Positions 44,932 through 53,738 of a DNA stretch of 62,566 nt are shown piece after piece. The DNA comes from Pseudomonadota bacterium (GTDB lineage Bacteria > Pseudomonadota > Gammaproteobacteria > Burkholderiales > Burkholderiaceae_B), in NCBI GenBank assembly GCA_023389155.1, contig JAEWEV010000026.1, positions 1-62,566 of the forward strand. Reading direction: 5' to 3'. Numbering within the stretch: position 1 is the stretch's first letter; each line of letters opens with the position of its first letter. The position numbers were made by a program, and so were the translations under genes. The notes beneath the pieces were generated by a model, which ran no database searches, was not told the DNA's origin, and was given only the letters and a program-made list of their open reading frames with translations.

Positions 44932-46029
44932 ATGAAATTCATCAAAGAAGATCTGGTAGAGCAGATCGCTGCGGCCGTGGCAGGACGCAAGCAAATTGTC
45001 ATACGTGGTGGCGGGACCAAGGCCTTTTACGGCAATGCCATTGTGCAAAAAGATCAGCTGGTTGAGCTTGACGTGACCCCATACGCGGGGATCACCAGTT
45101 ATGAACCGACCGAACTGGTGATGACTGCACGTTGCGGTACTCCACTGCGGGAAATCGAAGCTGCGCTGGAAGAGAAAAATCAGCGCCTGGCCTGGGAGCC
45201 GCCGCATTTTGGCGAGAACGCCACCATCGGTGGGGCCATTGCCAGCGGCCTTGCGGGTCCGGGGCGAATGGCTGCCGGTGCCGCAAGCGATTTCGTGCTG
45301 GGAACAGTCCTGCTCAATGCCGAAGGACAGGAACTGCATTTTGGCGGAACCGTCATGAAAAACGTGGCGGGCTACGATATGTCACGCCTGCTGACCGGCT
45401 CAATGGGAGTATTCGGGCCCATTCTTGAAATTTCGTTCAAAGTGCTGCCCAAACCCATTTGCCAAATTACCCTGATGCGCCATTGCACCCTCCGTGAGGC
45501 TTTCGACTGTTTCCGCGCGTGGCATGCAAAGGCGCTGGGAATCAGCGCATCAGCCTGGATACCGCAGGGTGATTCCCAGAACGGAAGCCTTTTTGTGCGG
45601 CTGTCGGGAGCCGAACCTGCAGTCAGGCAGGCGCGCGATATCGTCGGGGGAGACTTGCTTGAACCGGAGGCGGCTGAGCAGCTGTGGTTGTCACTCAGGG
45701 AACAGACTCATCCGTTTTTCGGCGCAACGGTATGGCGAGTTAGTGTTCCTCCGCTTGCAGACACGGTCAATGAATCGGTTCCACTGATAGAGTGGGGCGG
45801 TGCGCAACGCTGGTTGCGAGAGGTCAGTGATATTACCAACATCCGTCATGCCGCTGCTCAGCGGGGCGGTCACGCGACATTATTTCGTGCGGGGCCGGGT
45901 GTCAGCCAGCCCGCCGATGGCGTTTTTCAGCCCGTCAGTGAAGGCATCGCCGGGGTGACACGCCGCCTGAAAAGCAATCTCGATCCGCTGGATACATTCT
46001 ATTCAGACCGGTTACTCAGGAATCTCTAA
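44932..46029 (+). CDS. glcE: glycolate oxidase FAD-binding subunit GlcE
   Basis: A 365-residue protein homologous to the N-terminal half of GlcD. The FAD-binding fold shows QIVIRGGGTKAFYG, TIGGAIASGLAGPGRM and GGTVMKNVAGYDMSRLLTGSMG. It lacks the C-terminal catalytic His segment seen in GlcD, as is normal for GlcE. It starts 6 bases after glcD and ends 6 bases before glcF. Confidence 0.94.
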   Translation: MKFIKEDLVEQIAAAVAGRKQIVIRGGGTKAFYGNAIVQKDQLVELDVTPYAGITSYEPTELVMTARCGTPLREIEAALEEKNQRLAWEPPHFGENATIGGAIASGLAGPGRMAAGAASDFVLGTVLLNAEGQELHFGGTVMKNVAGYDMSRLLTGSMGVFGPILEISFKVLPKPICQITLMRHCTLREAFDCFRAWHAKALGISASAWIPQGDSQNGSLFVRLSGAEPAVRQARDIVGGDLLEPEAAEQLWLSLREQTHPFFGATVWRVSVPPLADTVNESVPLIEWGGAQRWLREVSDITNIRHAAAQRGGHATLFRAGPGVSQPADGVFQPVSEGIAGVTRRLKSNLDPLDTFYSDRLLRNL

Positions 46030-46035
46030 CGTATC

Positions 46036-47262
46036 ATGCAGACCAATCTTGCCGACTGGGCAAAAAACAGCAGCTATGGTGAAGAAGTGGATGCGATACT
46101 GCGCAAGTGTGTGCATTGTGGCTTCTGTTCCGCGACCTGTCCCAGCTATCAGATACTGGGTGATGAGCGCGACAGTCCGCGCGGTCGTATTTACCTCATC
46201 AAGGAAATTGTCGAAGGGAAAGAGCCGACCAGCATCACCCAGAAACATCTGGATCAGTGCCTGACTTGTCACAACTGTGAAACGACTTGTCCTTCGGGCG
46301 TGCAGTATGGACACCTGGTTGATATTGGTCGCGAACTGGTCGCAGAACGAGTGACACGGACGCCGAAAGACAGGCTGCGCCGAACGCTTCTTGCTTCGGG
46401 CCTGACTTCATCGCTGTTTGCGCCTGCTGTGCGGCTTGGCCGCATGGTCAGTGCATTTCTTCCCGCTACGCTGGCTGCCAAGCTGCCCGAGGCCCGTCCT
46501 GCCGGGAAACTGCCTGTAAGCCAGCATGAACGCCGGATGCTAGTACCGCTGGGTTGCGTACAGCCGGCATTGATGCCTTCGATCGACGCTGCGACGATAC
46601 GGGTTCTTGATGCTGTCGGTATTTCATCTGTGGATCTCAGTCGCAATACATGCTGTGGTGCTGTCAATTTCCATCTGGACAAGGTGCGCCATAGTATTGC
46701 GCAGATGAAAGCCAATATCGATGCCTGGGTACCATTGCTGGAATCGGGCCAGGTAGAAGCCGTCATCATGAATGCGTCCGGATGTGGCGCCTTTGTCAAA
46801 GAGTATCCGTTTTATCTGCGAAACGAGCCGGATTATGTCGAAAAGGCCCGTTATCTTGTGCAGCACGTCAAGGATATTGCAGAAGTGATTGCGCCGGAAG
46901 CAGCAAAACTGAAGGAAAAATTCAGAAAACCCCTGCCCGCATCGGCAGCATTTCATCCACCTTGTACTTTGCAGCACTGGCAGGGTTTGCGACCCCAAAC
47001 AGAATCCATGCTCACTGAACTGGGTTTTGACCTGAAGACCTTTGGTGAAGCCAATCTGTGCTGCGGCTCAGCCGGGACCTATTCAGTACTGCAACCCGAG
47101 ATTGCGACAGGTTTGCGTGACCGCAAGCTGGCTTCAATTGCCCAGACCTCGCCGGATGTCATCATTACCTCCAACATGGGCTGTATGTCGCATCTGCAAA
47201 CAGGTACTCAGACCCCGGTAAGACACTGGGTCGAAGTGGTGGATGAGGCGTTAAGCGGCTAG
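46036..47262 (+). CDS. glcF: glycolate oxidase iron-sulfur subunit GlcF
   Basis: A 408-residue iron-sulfur protein. Two 4Fe-4S sites are visible: CVHCGFCSATCP (about residues 22-33) and CLTCHNCETTCPSG (about 75-88). Two C-terminal cysteine-rich (CCG) domains follow: NTCCGAVNFHLD and NLCCGSAGTYS. It relays electrons from GlcDE toward ubiquinone. Last gene of glcDEF; mnmA starts 49 bases further. Confidence 0.95.
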   Translation: MQTNLADWAKNSSYGEEVDAILRKCVHCGFCSATCPSYQILGDERDSPRGRIYLIKEIVEGKEPTSITQKHLDQCLTCHNCETTCPSGVQYGHLVDIGRELVAERVTRTPKDRLRRTLLASGLTSSLFAPAVRLGRMVSAFLPATLAAKLPEARPAGKLPVSQHERRMLVPLGCVQPALMPSIDAATIRVLDAVGISSVDLSRNTCCGAVNFHLDKVRHSIAQMKANIDAWVPLLESGQVEAVIMNASGCGAFVKEYPFYLRNEPDYVEKARYLVQHVKDIAEVIAPEAAKLKEKFRKPLPASAAFHPPCTLQHWQGLRPQTESMLTELGFDLKTFGEANLCCGSAGTYSVLQPEIATGLRDRKLASIAQTSPDVIITSNMGCMSHLQTGTQTPVRHWVEVVDEALSG

Positions 47263-47311
47263 ACTGCCCTGATTTTCCCGTTAGCGCTGTCTGGGCGGTA
47301 AAATACTGCTC

Positions 47312-48430
47312 ATGACTGAACAAACATCTGTAAAACCCCGTGTTGTGGTAGGTATGTCCGGCGGCGTAGACTCGTCGGTCAGCGCGTGGCTGCTCAAGGA
47401 GCAGGGCTACGACGTGGTTGGTCTTTTCATGAAAAACTGGGAAGACGATGACGATTCCGAATACTGTTCGACGCGCCAGGACTGGCTCGATGCCGCGAGC
47501 GTCGCCGATCTTGTCGGGGTAGATATCGAGGCGGTCAATTTTTCTGCCGATTATAAGGATCGCGTTTTTTCCGAGTTTTTGCGGGAATACTCGGCCGGCC
47601 GCACGCCCAACCCGGACGTGCTGTGCAATGCCGAAATCAAATTCAAGGCTTTCCTGGACCACGCCCTGACGCTTGGCGCTGACTATATTGCCACGGGGCA
47701 TTATGCGCGCGTACGGGCAGTACAAAGGAATGGCAAAACTGAATACGAGTTGCTTAAGGGTCTGGACGCCAGCAAGGATCAAAGTTATTTTCTGCACAGG
47801 CTGAATCAGGCCCAGCTATCCAAAGCCATGTTTCCGCTAGGAGAAATCGACAAGACCGAAGTGCGGAAAATCGCACACAAGCTCGGCCTGCCAAATGCGG
47901 CCAAAAAGGATTCCACCGGTATTTGCTTTATCGGGGAGCGGCCATTTCGCGAATTCCTGAACCGCTATCTGCCCACCAATCCCGGTCCCATTCTTACCGA
48001 TGATGGGCAGCAAATAGGGGAGCATCACGGACTGGCATTCTATACCCTTGGTCAGCGTAAAGGGCTGGGCATTGGCGGCATCAAGGGCAGACAGAATGAA
48101 GACGGTATTGCCGATGCCTGGTACGTGGCGCGCAAGGATCTGGAAAACAATGTACTTTATGTCGTCTCCGGTCACGATCACCCATGGCTGCTGCAGCATG
48201 AAGTCACGGCGGATGATGTCAGCTGGGTTGCCGGGTATGCGCCGGCAGCCGGACAATACGGGGCGAAAACACGCTATCGCCAGGCGGATGCTCCATGTGA
48301 GCTGATCCCTGCAGAGTCTCATGCACAATTGCATTTGCGATTTCCGCGAGCGCAGTGGGCCGTTACTCCTGGGCAGTCCAGCGTTCTTTACGATGGCGAC
48401 ATCTGTCTGGGCGGCGGCATTATCACTTGA
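47312..48430 (+). CDS. mnmA: tRNA-specific 2-thiouridylase
   Basis: A 372-residue enzyme that adds sulfur to U34 of tRNA-Lys, -Glu and -Gln. The PP-loop GMSGGVDSSVSAWLL (about 14-28) binds ATP, and the two catalytic cysteines are in DVLCNAEIKF (near 107) and STGICFIGERPF (near 205). MKNWEDDDDSEYC follows the PP-loop as usual. No other thiolation gene is adjacent. Confidence 0.97.
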   Translation: MTEQTSVKPRVVVGMSGGVDSSVSAWLLKEQGYDVVGLFMKNWEDDDDSEYCSTRQDWLDAASVADLVGVDIEAVNFSADYKDRVFSEFLREYSAGRTPNPDVLCNAEIKFKAFLDHALTLGADYIATGHYARVRAVQRNGKTEYELLKGLDASKDQSYFLHRLNQAQLSKAMFPLGEIDKTEVRKIAHKLGLPNAAKKDSTGICFIGERPFREFLNRYLPTNPGPILTDDGQQIGEHHGLAFYTLGQRKGLGIGGIKGRQNEDGIADAWYVARKDLENNVLYVVSGHDHPWLLQHEVTADDVSWVAGYAPAAGQYGAKTRYRQADAPCELIPAESHAQLHLRFPRAQWAVTPGQSSVLYDGDICLGGGIIT

Positions 48431-48481
48431 AGCGGCATCACATGCCGGCTGATCACTTTCACCTTTTTTTATTTATCTATC

Positions 48482-49858
48482 ATGCAAATTTCTGATTCGA
48501 TTACTCCACTCAATGCGCTGTCTCCACTTGATGGCCGCTACGCTTCGCGAGGTACGGCATTGCGCCCATTTTTGTCCGAGGCGGGATTCATGGCTCACCG
48601 GGTGGAGGTCGAAGTGTCCTGGCTTATCGCTCTGTCACACTCAGGTCTGGAGGAGCTTCCTGCCTTTTCTGACGAGGCTGAAAAGACCTTGCGCGGCTGG
48701 ATAGATGCATTCAGTGAGACTGACGTGCAGCGCATCAAAGACATCGAGAAAAAAACCAACCACGATGTGAAGGCGGTGGAATACTGGCTTAAGGAAAAAG
48801 CGGCAGGCAACGACGAGCTATCTGCCGCTGCCGAGTTTATTCATTTTGCCTGCACCTCTGAAGATATCAACAACACGTCCCATGCCCTGATGCTCACGCG
48901 TGCACGTGATCAGGTTATTGTGCCGGCGCTGCAGTCGGTGCTTGAATCACTCAAAACGTATGCCCGTCAGTTTGCACAGCAGCCTATGCTCGCACGTACT
49001 CATGGCCAGCCTGCCAGTCCTACTACCATGGGCAAGGAGTTTGCCAATGTCGCCGCCCGGCTGGAAAACGCCATTGCAGCCATTTCTGCGGTCGTTCCCA
49101 TGGCCAAACTTAACGGTGCGACGGGTAATTACAACGCACATTATTCAGCCTACCCGGAACTGGACTGGCCTGAAATCAGCAGGAAAGTGCTGGAGCAGCT
49201 TTCGTTGACACAGAATCCGTACACGATTCAGATTGAGCCGCATGACTGGATGGCCGCGCTTTTTGATGCGATAGCCCGAGCCAATACGATTCTGCTGGAT
49301 CTGAACCGCGATATCTGGGGCTATATTGCGCTGGGCTATTTCAAACAGCGTCTGCGTGAAGGGGAAGTGGGTTCCTCAACCATGCCACACAAAGTCAATC
49401 CGATAGATTTCGAAAATTCGGAAGGCAATATTGGTCTTGCCAATGCGGTGCTGAAGCACTTGTCAGAAAAACTGCCCGTCTCCAGATGGCAGCGGGATCT
49501 GACCGATTCAACCGTGCTGCGCAATCTCGGTGTGGCGCTGGGCTACTGCATGGTCGCCTGGGACTCCTGCAGCAAGGGACTGGGTAAACTTGAGCTTAAT
49601 CCGCAAGCCATTGATCACGACATCGACCAATGCTGGGAGGTTCTGGCCGAACCGGTGCAAACCGTTATGCGTCGTCATGGCCTGCCAGAGCCATACGAGC
49701 AGTTGAAGGCGCTTACTCGTGGTCGTGGCATTACGCAGGAAGCGCTCAGGACTTTCATCGAAGGCCTGCAATTGCCTCAGGATGCCAAACAGCGTTTGCT
49801 GGATATGACACCTCGCAGCTATATCGGGCTGGCGGCACAATTGGCTGAACAAATCTGA
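48482..49858 (+). CDS. purB: adenylosuccinate lyase
   Basis: Fumarase/aspartase superfamily enzyme of 458 residues, acting twice in purine synthesis (release of fumarate from SAICAR and adenylosuccinate). LSPLDGRYAS at the start, ARTHGQPASPTTMGKE, and the superfamily signature SSTMPHKVNPIDFENSEGN are all present. The length and the LSPLDGRY start match the E. coli-type enzyme. A terminator lies at 50003-50037. Confidence 0.97.
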   Translation: MQISDSITPLNALSPLDGRYASRGTALRPFLSEAGFMAHRVEVEVSWLIALSHSGLEELPAFSDEAEKTLRGWIDAFSETDVQRIKDIEKKTNHDVKAVEYWLKEKAAGNDELSAAAEFIHFACTSEDINNTSHALMLTRARDQVIVPALQSVLESLKTYARQFAQQPMLARTHGQPASPTTMGKEFANVAARLENAIAAISAVVPMAKLNGATGNYNAHYSAYPELDWPEISRKVLEQLSLTQNPYTIQIEPHDWMAALFDAIARANTILLDLNRDIWGYIALGYFKQRLREGEVGSSTMPHKVNPIDFENSEGNIGLANAVLKHLSEKLPVSRWQRDLTDSTVLRNLGVALGYCMVAWDSCSKGLGKLELNPQAIDHDIDQCWEVLAEPVQTVMRRHGLPEPYEQLKALTRGRGITQEALRTFIEGLQLPQDAKQRLLDMTPRSYIGLAAQLAEQI

Positions 49859-50002
49859 GTCCCGGCACCGTACGGCCCAGCCATGCCTGCCGGATGCGAC
49901 ACGTTTCTGTCAATGCCAGCCGGCGCACGGTATGCTTTTTTACATGGCACATGAAATAGCGGTGCTCGCGCGGCGCCACAGCCAATCAAATGACAGATGA
50001 TT

Positions 50003-50037
50003 AAAAGGCAGGCGGATAATTTCCGGCTGCCTTTTTT
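50003..50037 (+). terminator. intrinsic terminator after purB
   Basis: AAAAGGCAG (50003-50011) pairs with CTGCCTTTT (50027-50035), an inner GGA/TCC extends it, and six T follow. Confidence 0.8.
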
Positions 50038-50107
50038 GCCAGACATGTTGAAAAATTGTCGCAACAATGCGCTATGATTGGCATGTTCTTTTCCTGGAGT
50101 ACACGAC

Positions 50108-50557
50108 ATGAAAAAAATCAGTGTTATTGCGGTTGCAACCTGTATAACCCTGTTGTCGATGACGGCGCGGGCAGAGTTCCTCAAACCCAAAGAGGCGCAG
50201 GATTATCGGCATCACGGTATGGAGTTCATTGGTGATAATTTCAAACGTATGGGCCATATAGTAAAGGGCGAGCAGCCCTACGATAAGGAAGCCTTCATCA
50301 CGTATGCGAATCTGCTCAAGACGCTTGCTCCTTTGCCATTCGAGGGATTCTATAAGGGAACGGAAGGCGGTGATGCGAAAGATGAAGTGTTTTCAGACCC
50401 GGACGGCTTTAACAAGGCCAAGGATAAAATGCTTGTTGCCGTGGACAAACTCGCGACCGAGGCGCAGTCAGGGGATCAGGCAAAAATCAAGGTTGCCTTT
50501 GGCGGCGTGGCGCAAAGCTGCAAAGCCTGTCATGACAATTACCGCAAGAAAGATTAA
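50108..50557 (+). CDS. cytochrome c' (class II c-type cytochrome)
   Basis: A 149-residue exported four-helix-bundle cytochrome. Signal peptide residues 1-22 (ends MTARA). The haem motif is C-terminal, CKACH (C138, C141, H142), the position that defines cytochrome c'. These periplasmic proteins bind nitric oxide and may carry electrons or protect from NO stress. GGAG before ATG 50108 sets the start. It is convergent with a cytochrome b561 gene, which often accompanies c' as a membrane partner. Confidence 0.92.
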   Translation: MKKISVIAVATCITLLSMTARAEFLKPKEAQDYRHHGMEFIGDNFKRMGHIVKGEQPYDKEAFITYANLLKTLAPLPFEGFYKGTEGGDAKDEVFSDPDGFNKAKDKMLVAVDKLATEAQSGDQAKIKVAFGGVAQSCKACHDNYRKKD

Positions 50558-50755
50558 GACGACCCGAGGCAGCGGCATTGTTCGTCTGACCCTGTGACAC
50601 CCGACGACCCGGCATGCAAAATCAAAGCAACGATGATCTGTTGCAGCGAAAGAACAGATGGGTTCCAGTCGGGATCGCAGTCGGTAAAGGGATATTTCAA
50701 ATGTAAATTGGCGTCACGAGTGCAATAAATTCGGTGTAGTGTGAACCGGAATTAA

Positions 50756-51445
50756 TCACAAAGTAGAGACCCAGAACACGACAGCAGCGCATACGAGTAG
50801 CACAAGTAGCGCACGTCCGGCGGTAGCCACGCCATCAGTACTGTGCGGTACTGGCCGGGACGCGTTGATCTGTTTTGCCGGCATGTCGCCCGTCACCATT
50901 GCGCGAACCAGTGGCTGGCGCCGAAACACGCTGTAATAGATAATTGCACACAGGTGCAGGGCCACAAGTGAAATCAGAATCCATTCGCTGGCATGGTGCA
51001 GCGAATTGAAAATCCTGCTCAGCGCGGGGTTGTGGGAATTGAGGGGGCCTTCAAAAAGGATATCATCACTGGCGAAAAGTCCGCTGAAGGCCTGTAGTCC
51101 GAAAGCAAGCAGCATGGCAACGACAGACCAGGCGCCAAGCGGATTATGGCCAGGTTCATATCTGGGTGAGCGAAGATAGGACAGAATATGTCGCGGGCCA
51201 GTGATAAACTGGCTGAAACGCGCGTAATAGGGGCCGATCAGCCCCCAAAAGAGGCGAAACAGAATAAGCGTGAGAACCGCGTAGCCAAAGCGGGAATGCC
51301 ATGTCATCCAGTCGAGCCCGGTTTCGGAAAGCCAGCCTTCGGTAATGCCTGCCGATTTGACACAGAAATAGGCGCCGGCAACGCAGATTACCAGCAACCA
51401 GTGAAAGAGCCGCAAGGGCAGATCCCAGACCCGTATTTGATTCAT
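50756..51445 (-). CDS. cytochrome b561 family membrane protein
   Basis: A 229-residue di-haem membrane cytochrome of the Ni-hydrogenase/b561 type. About five helices are visible; WDLPLRLFHWLLVICV carries the first His, and WMTWHSRFGYAVLTL and SLHHASEWILISLVALHLCAI supply further haem ligands. The opening IRVWDLPLRLFHW is typical. Likely moves electrons between quinones and periplasmic cytochromes such as the neighbouring c'. The genes are convergent, so they are not one operon. Confidence 0.9.
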   Translation of the reverse strand: MNQIRVWDLPLRLFHWLLVICVAGAYFCVKSAGITEGWLSETGLDWMTWHSRFGYAVLTLILFRLFWGLIGPYYARFSQFITGPRHILSYLRSPRYEPGHNPLGAWSVVAMLLAFGLQAFSGLFASDDILFEGPLNSHNPALSRIFNSLHHASEWILISLVALHLCAIIYYSVFRRQPLVRAMVTGDMPAKQINASRPVPHSTDGVATAGRALLVLLVCAAVVFWVSTL

Positions 51446-51596
51446 TTGTCATTTCCTGAACGATGGATAGCTTCAAGAATCCGTCACAATGCTGCAGCTG
51501 CCGACTTTACGGTTATTTTAACATTTGCAGTGTAATTGTTTTGGAGTTGGTCTATGATAAGCGAACTACTCAAATCAGGTTACGGTATAGGTATTC

Positions 51597-52163
51597 ATGT
51601 CGCGTTCAATTAAAGTCTTTCTTGCGATCATTGCAGCGGTTGTGGTGGCAGGATGCTCTTCCACGAAAACGGGTGGGAAGGATCATTCAATCAGCCACTC
51701 ACCGCGCAAGCAGATCCAGAGGATCGCTTATAACGAAAGCGCTTATGCATTACCGGTAGGGCAGCCTACCATGCTAGTGGGACGGACATATATTTATGAC
51801 CGCATCAATGGTGGAGAGCGCAGTGGCGGCTATGTCGACGTCGTGCTCAATCCCGTGTCAGCAATGAGTGATCAGTGGTTTAACGTGGTCTGTCGCAGTG
51901 GCGATGTGCTTGTGGGTAAGCCGGATCCACGATATGCAGCCCGGGCCTACGCATCCAAAACCAATTCCTTTGGACAGTTCGCTTTTACCAATGTCCCGTC
52001 TGGTGAATACTACCTGACAACCCGCCTGTACTGGATGGATACCAAACCTTTCTCGGGCGCCGTGCAATACGGCGGCCTGCTAGCCAAAAAAATCAGACTT
52101 ATTCCAGGAACGAACACCATCAATTTGTCGGATAGTGACAAATGCAAAGGTTATTTCCATTGA
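51597..52163 (+). CDS. uncharacterised lipoprotein, possible transthyretin-like fold
   Basis: A 188-residue lipoprotein with lipobox VVAGC (Cys 20). The mature part is basic at first, then strand-rich; SFGQFAFTNVPSGEYYLTTR resembles the repeated strand-turn of carboxypeptidase-regulatory (transthyretin-like) domains, a tentative fold guess. I do not recognise the family. C98 and the near-C-terminal Cys could pair. It is followed by two further lipoprotein genes on the same strand. Confidence 0.7.
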   Translation: MSRSIKVFLAIIAAVVVAGCSSTKTGGKDHSISHSPRKQIQRIAYNESAYALPVGQPTMLVGRTYIYDRINGGERSGGYVDVVLNPVSAMSDQWFNVVCRSGDVLVGKPDPRYAARAYASKTNSFGQFAFTNVPSGEYYLTTRLYWMDTKPFSGAVQYGGLLAKKIRLIPGTNTINLSDSDKCKGYFH

Positions 52164-52366
52164 AAGCGCGCGGTGCAGAGGAATCGGCAGCCATGTTGCG
52201 CATCAGGGTCGTGACTCCACTGACAAATGAAAATTTCCATTCATATCAACTGCTTCATTCACATTTTGCAATGAATTCTGCCAGCGTTAATGATTAAATT
52301 AAGCAGGCAAAAAATTCTGTTACGTGTTTTTGCAGCATTTTTTTATTTTATCTAGAAAGGCAAATT

Positions 52367-52942
52367 ATGAAACTAACAACAGTTGTTACCGTTGCTGCTG
52401 TGGCAGCCGCTCTTGCGGGCTGCAGCTTTTTCGAGAAGAAAGACACATCCGGAACCGTGCCCGCAGCGGAAGCACGACCCGGAAGTACCTCGTCAGCGGT
52501 TCAGACGACTGGTGCAGGTAATCTGGAAATCTACGTTGGTTCTACGGAACAGCCCAAAACGACGATTCGCACAGGTGCGGCTGGCAAGAAAAAGACCAAG
52601 GTTGTGCCTGCCAAGACGATTCCCTTGCAGGTCGGTGCACAGACTTACCTGGCGGTTGGCCCCATTCTTAACAGTAACGATGTCTCAAAAGTTTTCGTGA
52701 CCAAAGCGGGAGATCGTCCGGCACTTGGCCTGAGACTGACGCCAGAAGGTACGCGCAAGCTGAATGCAGAAATCACCGGCAAGATCGCCAAAGGCAAAAT
52801 GGTTCTTGCCAGTCTGAACGATTCTGTCTTTTCAACGACTGTCGCTTCTCCCGGCGCAGTGGACGATGGTGTACTGCTGATGCCGATGGCGACGCTGAAC
52901 AATGCTAAAACCGCTGCCGACATTATTCGTGGTCCAAAATAA
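52367..52942 (+). CDS. lipoprotein with SecD head-like domain (paralogue 1)
   Basis: A 191-residue lipoprotein with lipobox ALAGC (Cys 19). A low-complexity linker (about 20-55) leads to a domain running from LEIYVGSTEQ to the C terminus. Its second half (GLRLTPEGTRKLNAEITGKI, MVLASLNDSVFSTTVASPG, then TLNNAKTAADIIRG) resembles the SecDF P1 head: a strand, a helix after TPEG, a hydrophobic strand, and a final helix. This is pattern recognition, not a search result. It shares its layout with the next gene. A terminator follows at once, so each lipoprotein is its own unit. Confidence 0.65.
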   Translation: MKLTTVVTVAAVAAALAGCSFFEKKDTSGTVPAAEARPGSTSSAVQTTGAGNLEIYVGSTEQPKTTIRTGAAGKKKTKVVPAKTIPLQVGAQTYLAVGPILNSNDVSKVFVTKAGDRPALGLRLTPEGTRKLNAEITGKIAKGKMVLASLNDSVFSTTVASPGAVDDGVLLMPMATLNNAKTAADIIRGPK

Positions 52943-52948
52943 GGTCGT

Positions 52949-52978
52949 AAGGCCTCCCTCAGTTGTGGGAGGCCTTTT
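52949..52978 (+). terminator. intrinsic terminator after paralogue 1
   Basis: AAGGCCTCCC (52949-52958) pairs perfectly with GGGAGGCCTT (52967-52976), 8-base loop, then TT. Confidence 0.85.
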
Positions 52979-53106
52979 ACCAGGCACCGGATTTCGCTAT
53001 GATCATTGTTAACAATTGCACGTTGTGTTTTATGTGAATCTGTTGTAACGTAAAAGGACGACTTTACGCGAAGTTGTTCTCAAATTAGTTTTAATTAGGA
53101 AATACT

Positions 53107-53598
53107 ATGAAATTATCCAGAAAAGTTGCGTTAGTTGTGCTTCCTCTGGCTGCAGTTCTAGCTGGGTGTAACACAATGAATACCGGTACTGAAAGCACTC
53201 CGGGTACCACAGCACAAACCCCTGCAGCTCAGGGAACTGCGGTGGACGTGTTCCTGGCTTCTGACAAAGTCATCAAAAGTTATCGTCCTGTTAAGCTGAG
53301 TGAGAAACAGACCATCTATGTCAGCAAAACCCCTATCATCACACGGGCCAATCTGACCGGTGTTGATCGTGTGCGCGACAGTCAGGGTCGTTCTTTCGTC
53401 AAACTCTCTCTGAATCCTGCAGGTGTTTCTGCACTGAACGCGGCTCCTAAAGATCAGGGTTATGCCACCACAGTGGGCGGCCAGCTGGCTTCTCTTACAG
53501 GCGTCCGTCAGAACAACGATTTCCTGTTCATGGTACGTGATGACCAGGTCGCCGGATCGGTTGTCGAGGCCATCGCTCCAAAAACAGCAGCCAAGTAG
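53107..53598 (+). CDS. lipoprotein with SecD head-like domain (paralogue 2)
   Basis: A 163-residue lipoprotein with lipobox VLAGC (Cys 21), a Thr/Ala-rich linker, then a domain parallel to that of the previous gene: VDVFLASDKV, KQTIYVSKTPII, VKLSLNPAGVSALNA. The matching pattern (V-strand, QT-Y, LxPxGxxxLNA) suggests duplication followed by strong divergence. Here the final helix region is shorter. Function unknown; probably faces the periplasm. Its own terminator follows. Confidence 0.65.
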   Translation: MKLSRKVALVVLPLAAVLAGCNTMNTGTESTPGTTAQTPAAQGTAVDVFLASDKVIKSYRPVKLSEKQTIYVSKTPIITRANLTGVDRVRDSQGRSFVKLSLNPAGVSALNAAPKDQGYATTVGGQLASLTGVRQNNDFLFMVRDDQVAGSVVEAIAPKTAAK

Positions 53599-53643
53599 TC
53601 TCTGCTGTACGATTCTGTCATTTACCGTGTAAGTGGCAAACAG

Positions 53644-53669
53644 GCCTCGCCACGCGGCGAGGCTTTTTT
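53644..53669 (+). terminator. intrinsic terminator after paralogue 2
   Basis: GCCTCGCC (53644-53651) and GGCGAGGC (53656-53663) form a perfect 8-pair stem with a 4-base loop, then six T. Confidence 0.9.
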
Positions 53670-53738
53670 ACGGCCTGCGAAACTGTCATCGAGCCGTTCT
53701 AAATTTAAGCTTCAGAATTCAAATAAAAAAGGTGTGCA

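Noticed and set aside
44524..45339. Leftward open frame of 271 codons over glcD/glcE
   Set aside because: It spans two well-supported genes on the other strand and has no motif or ribosome site.
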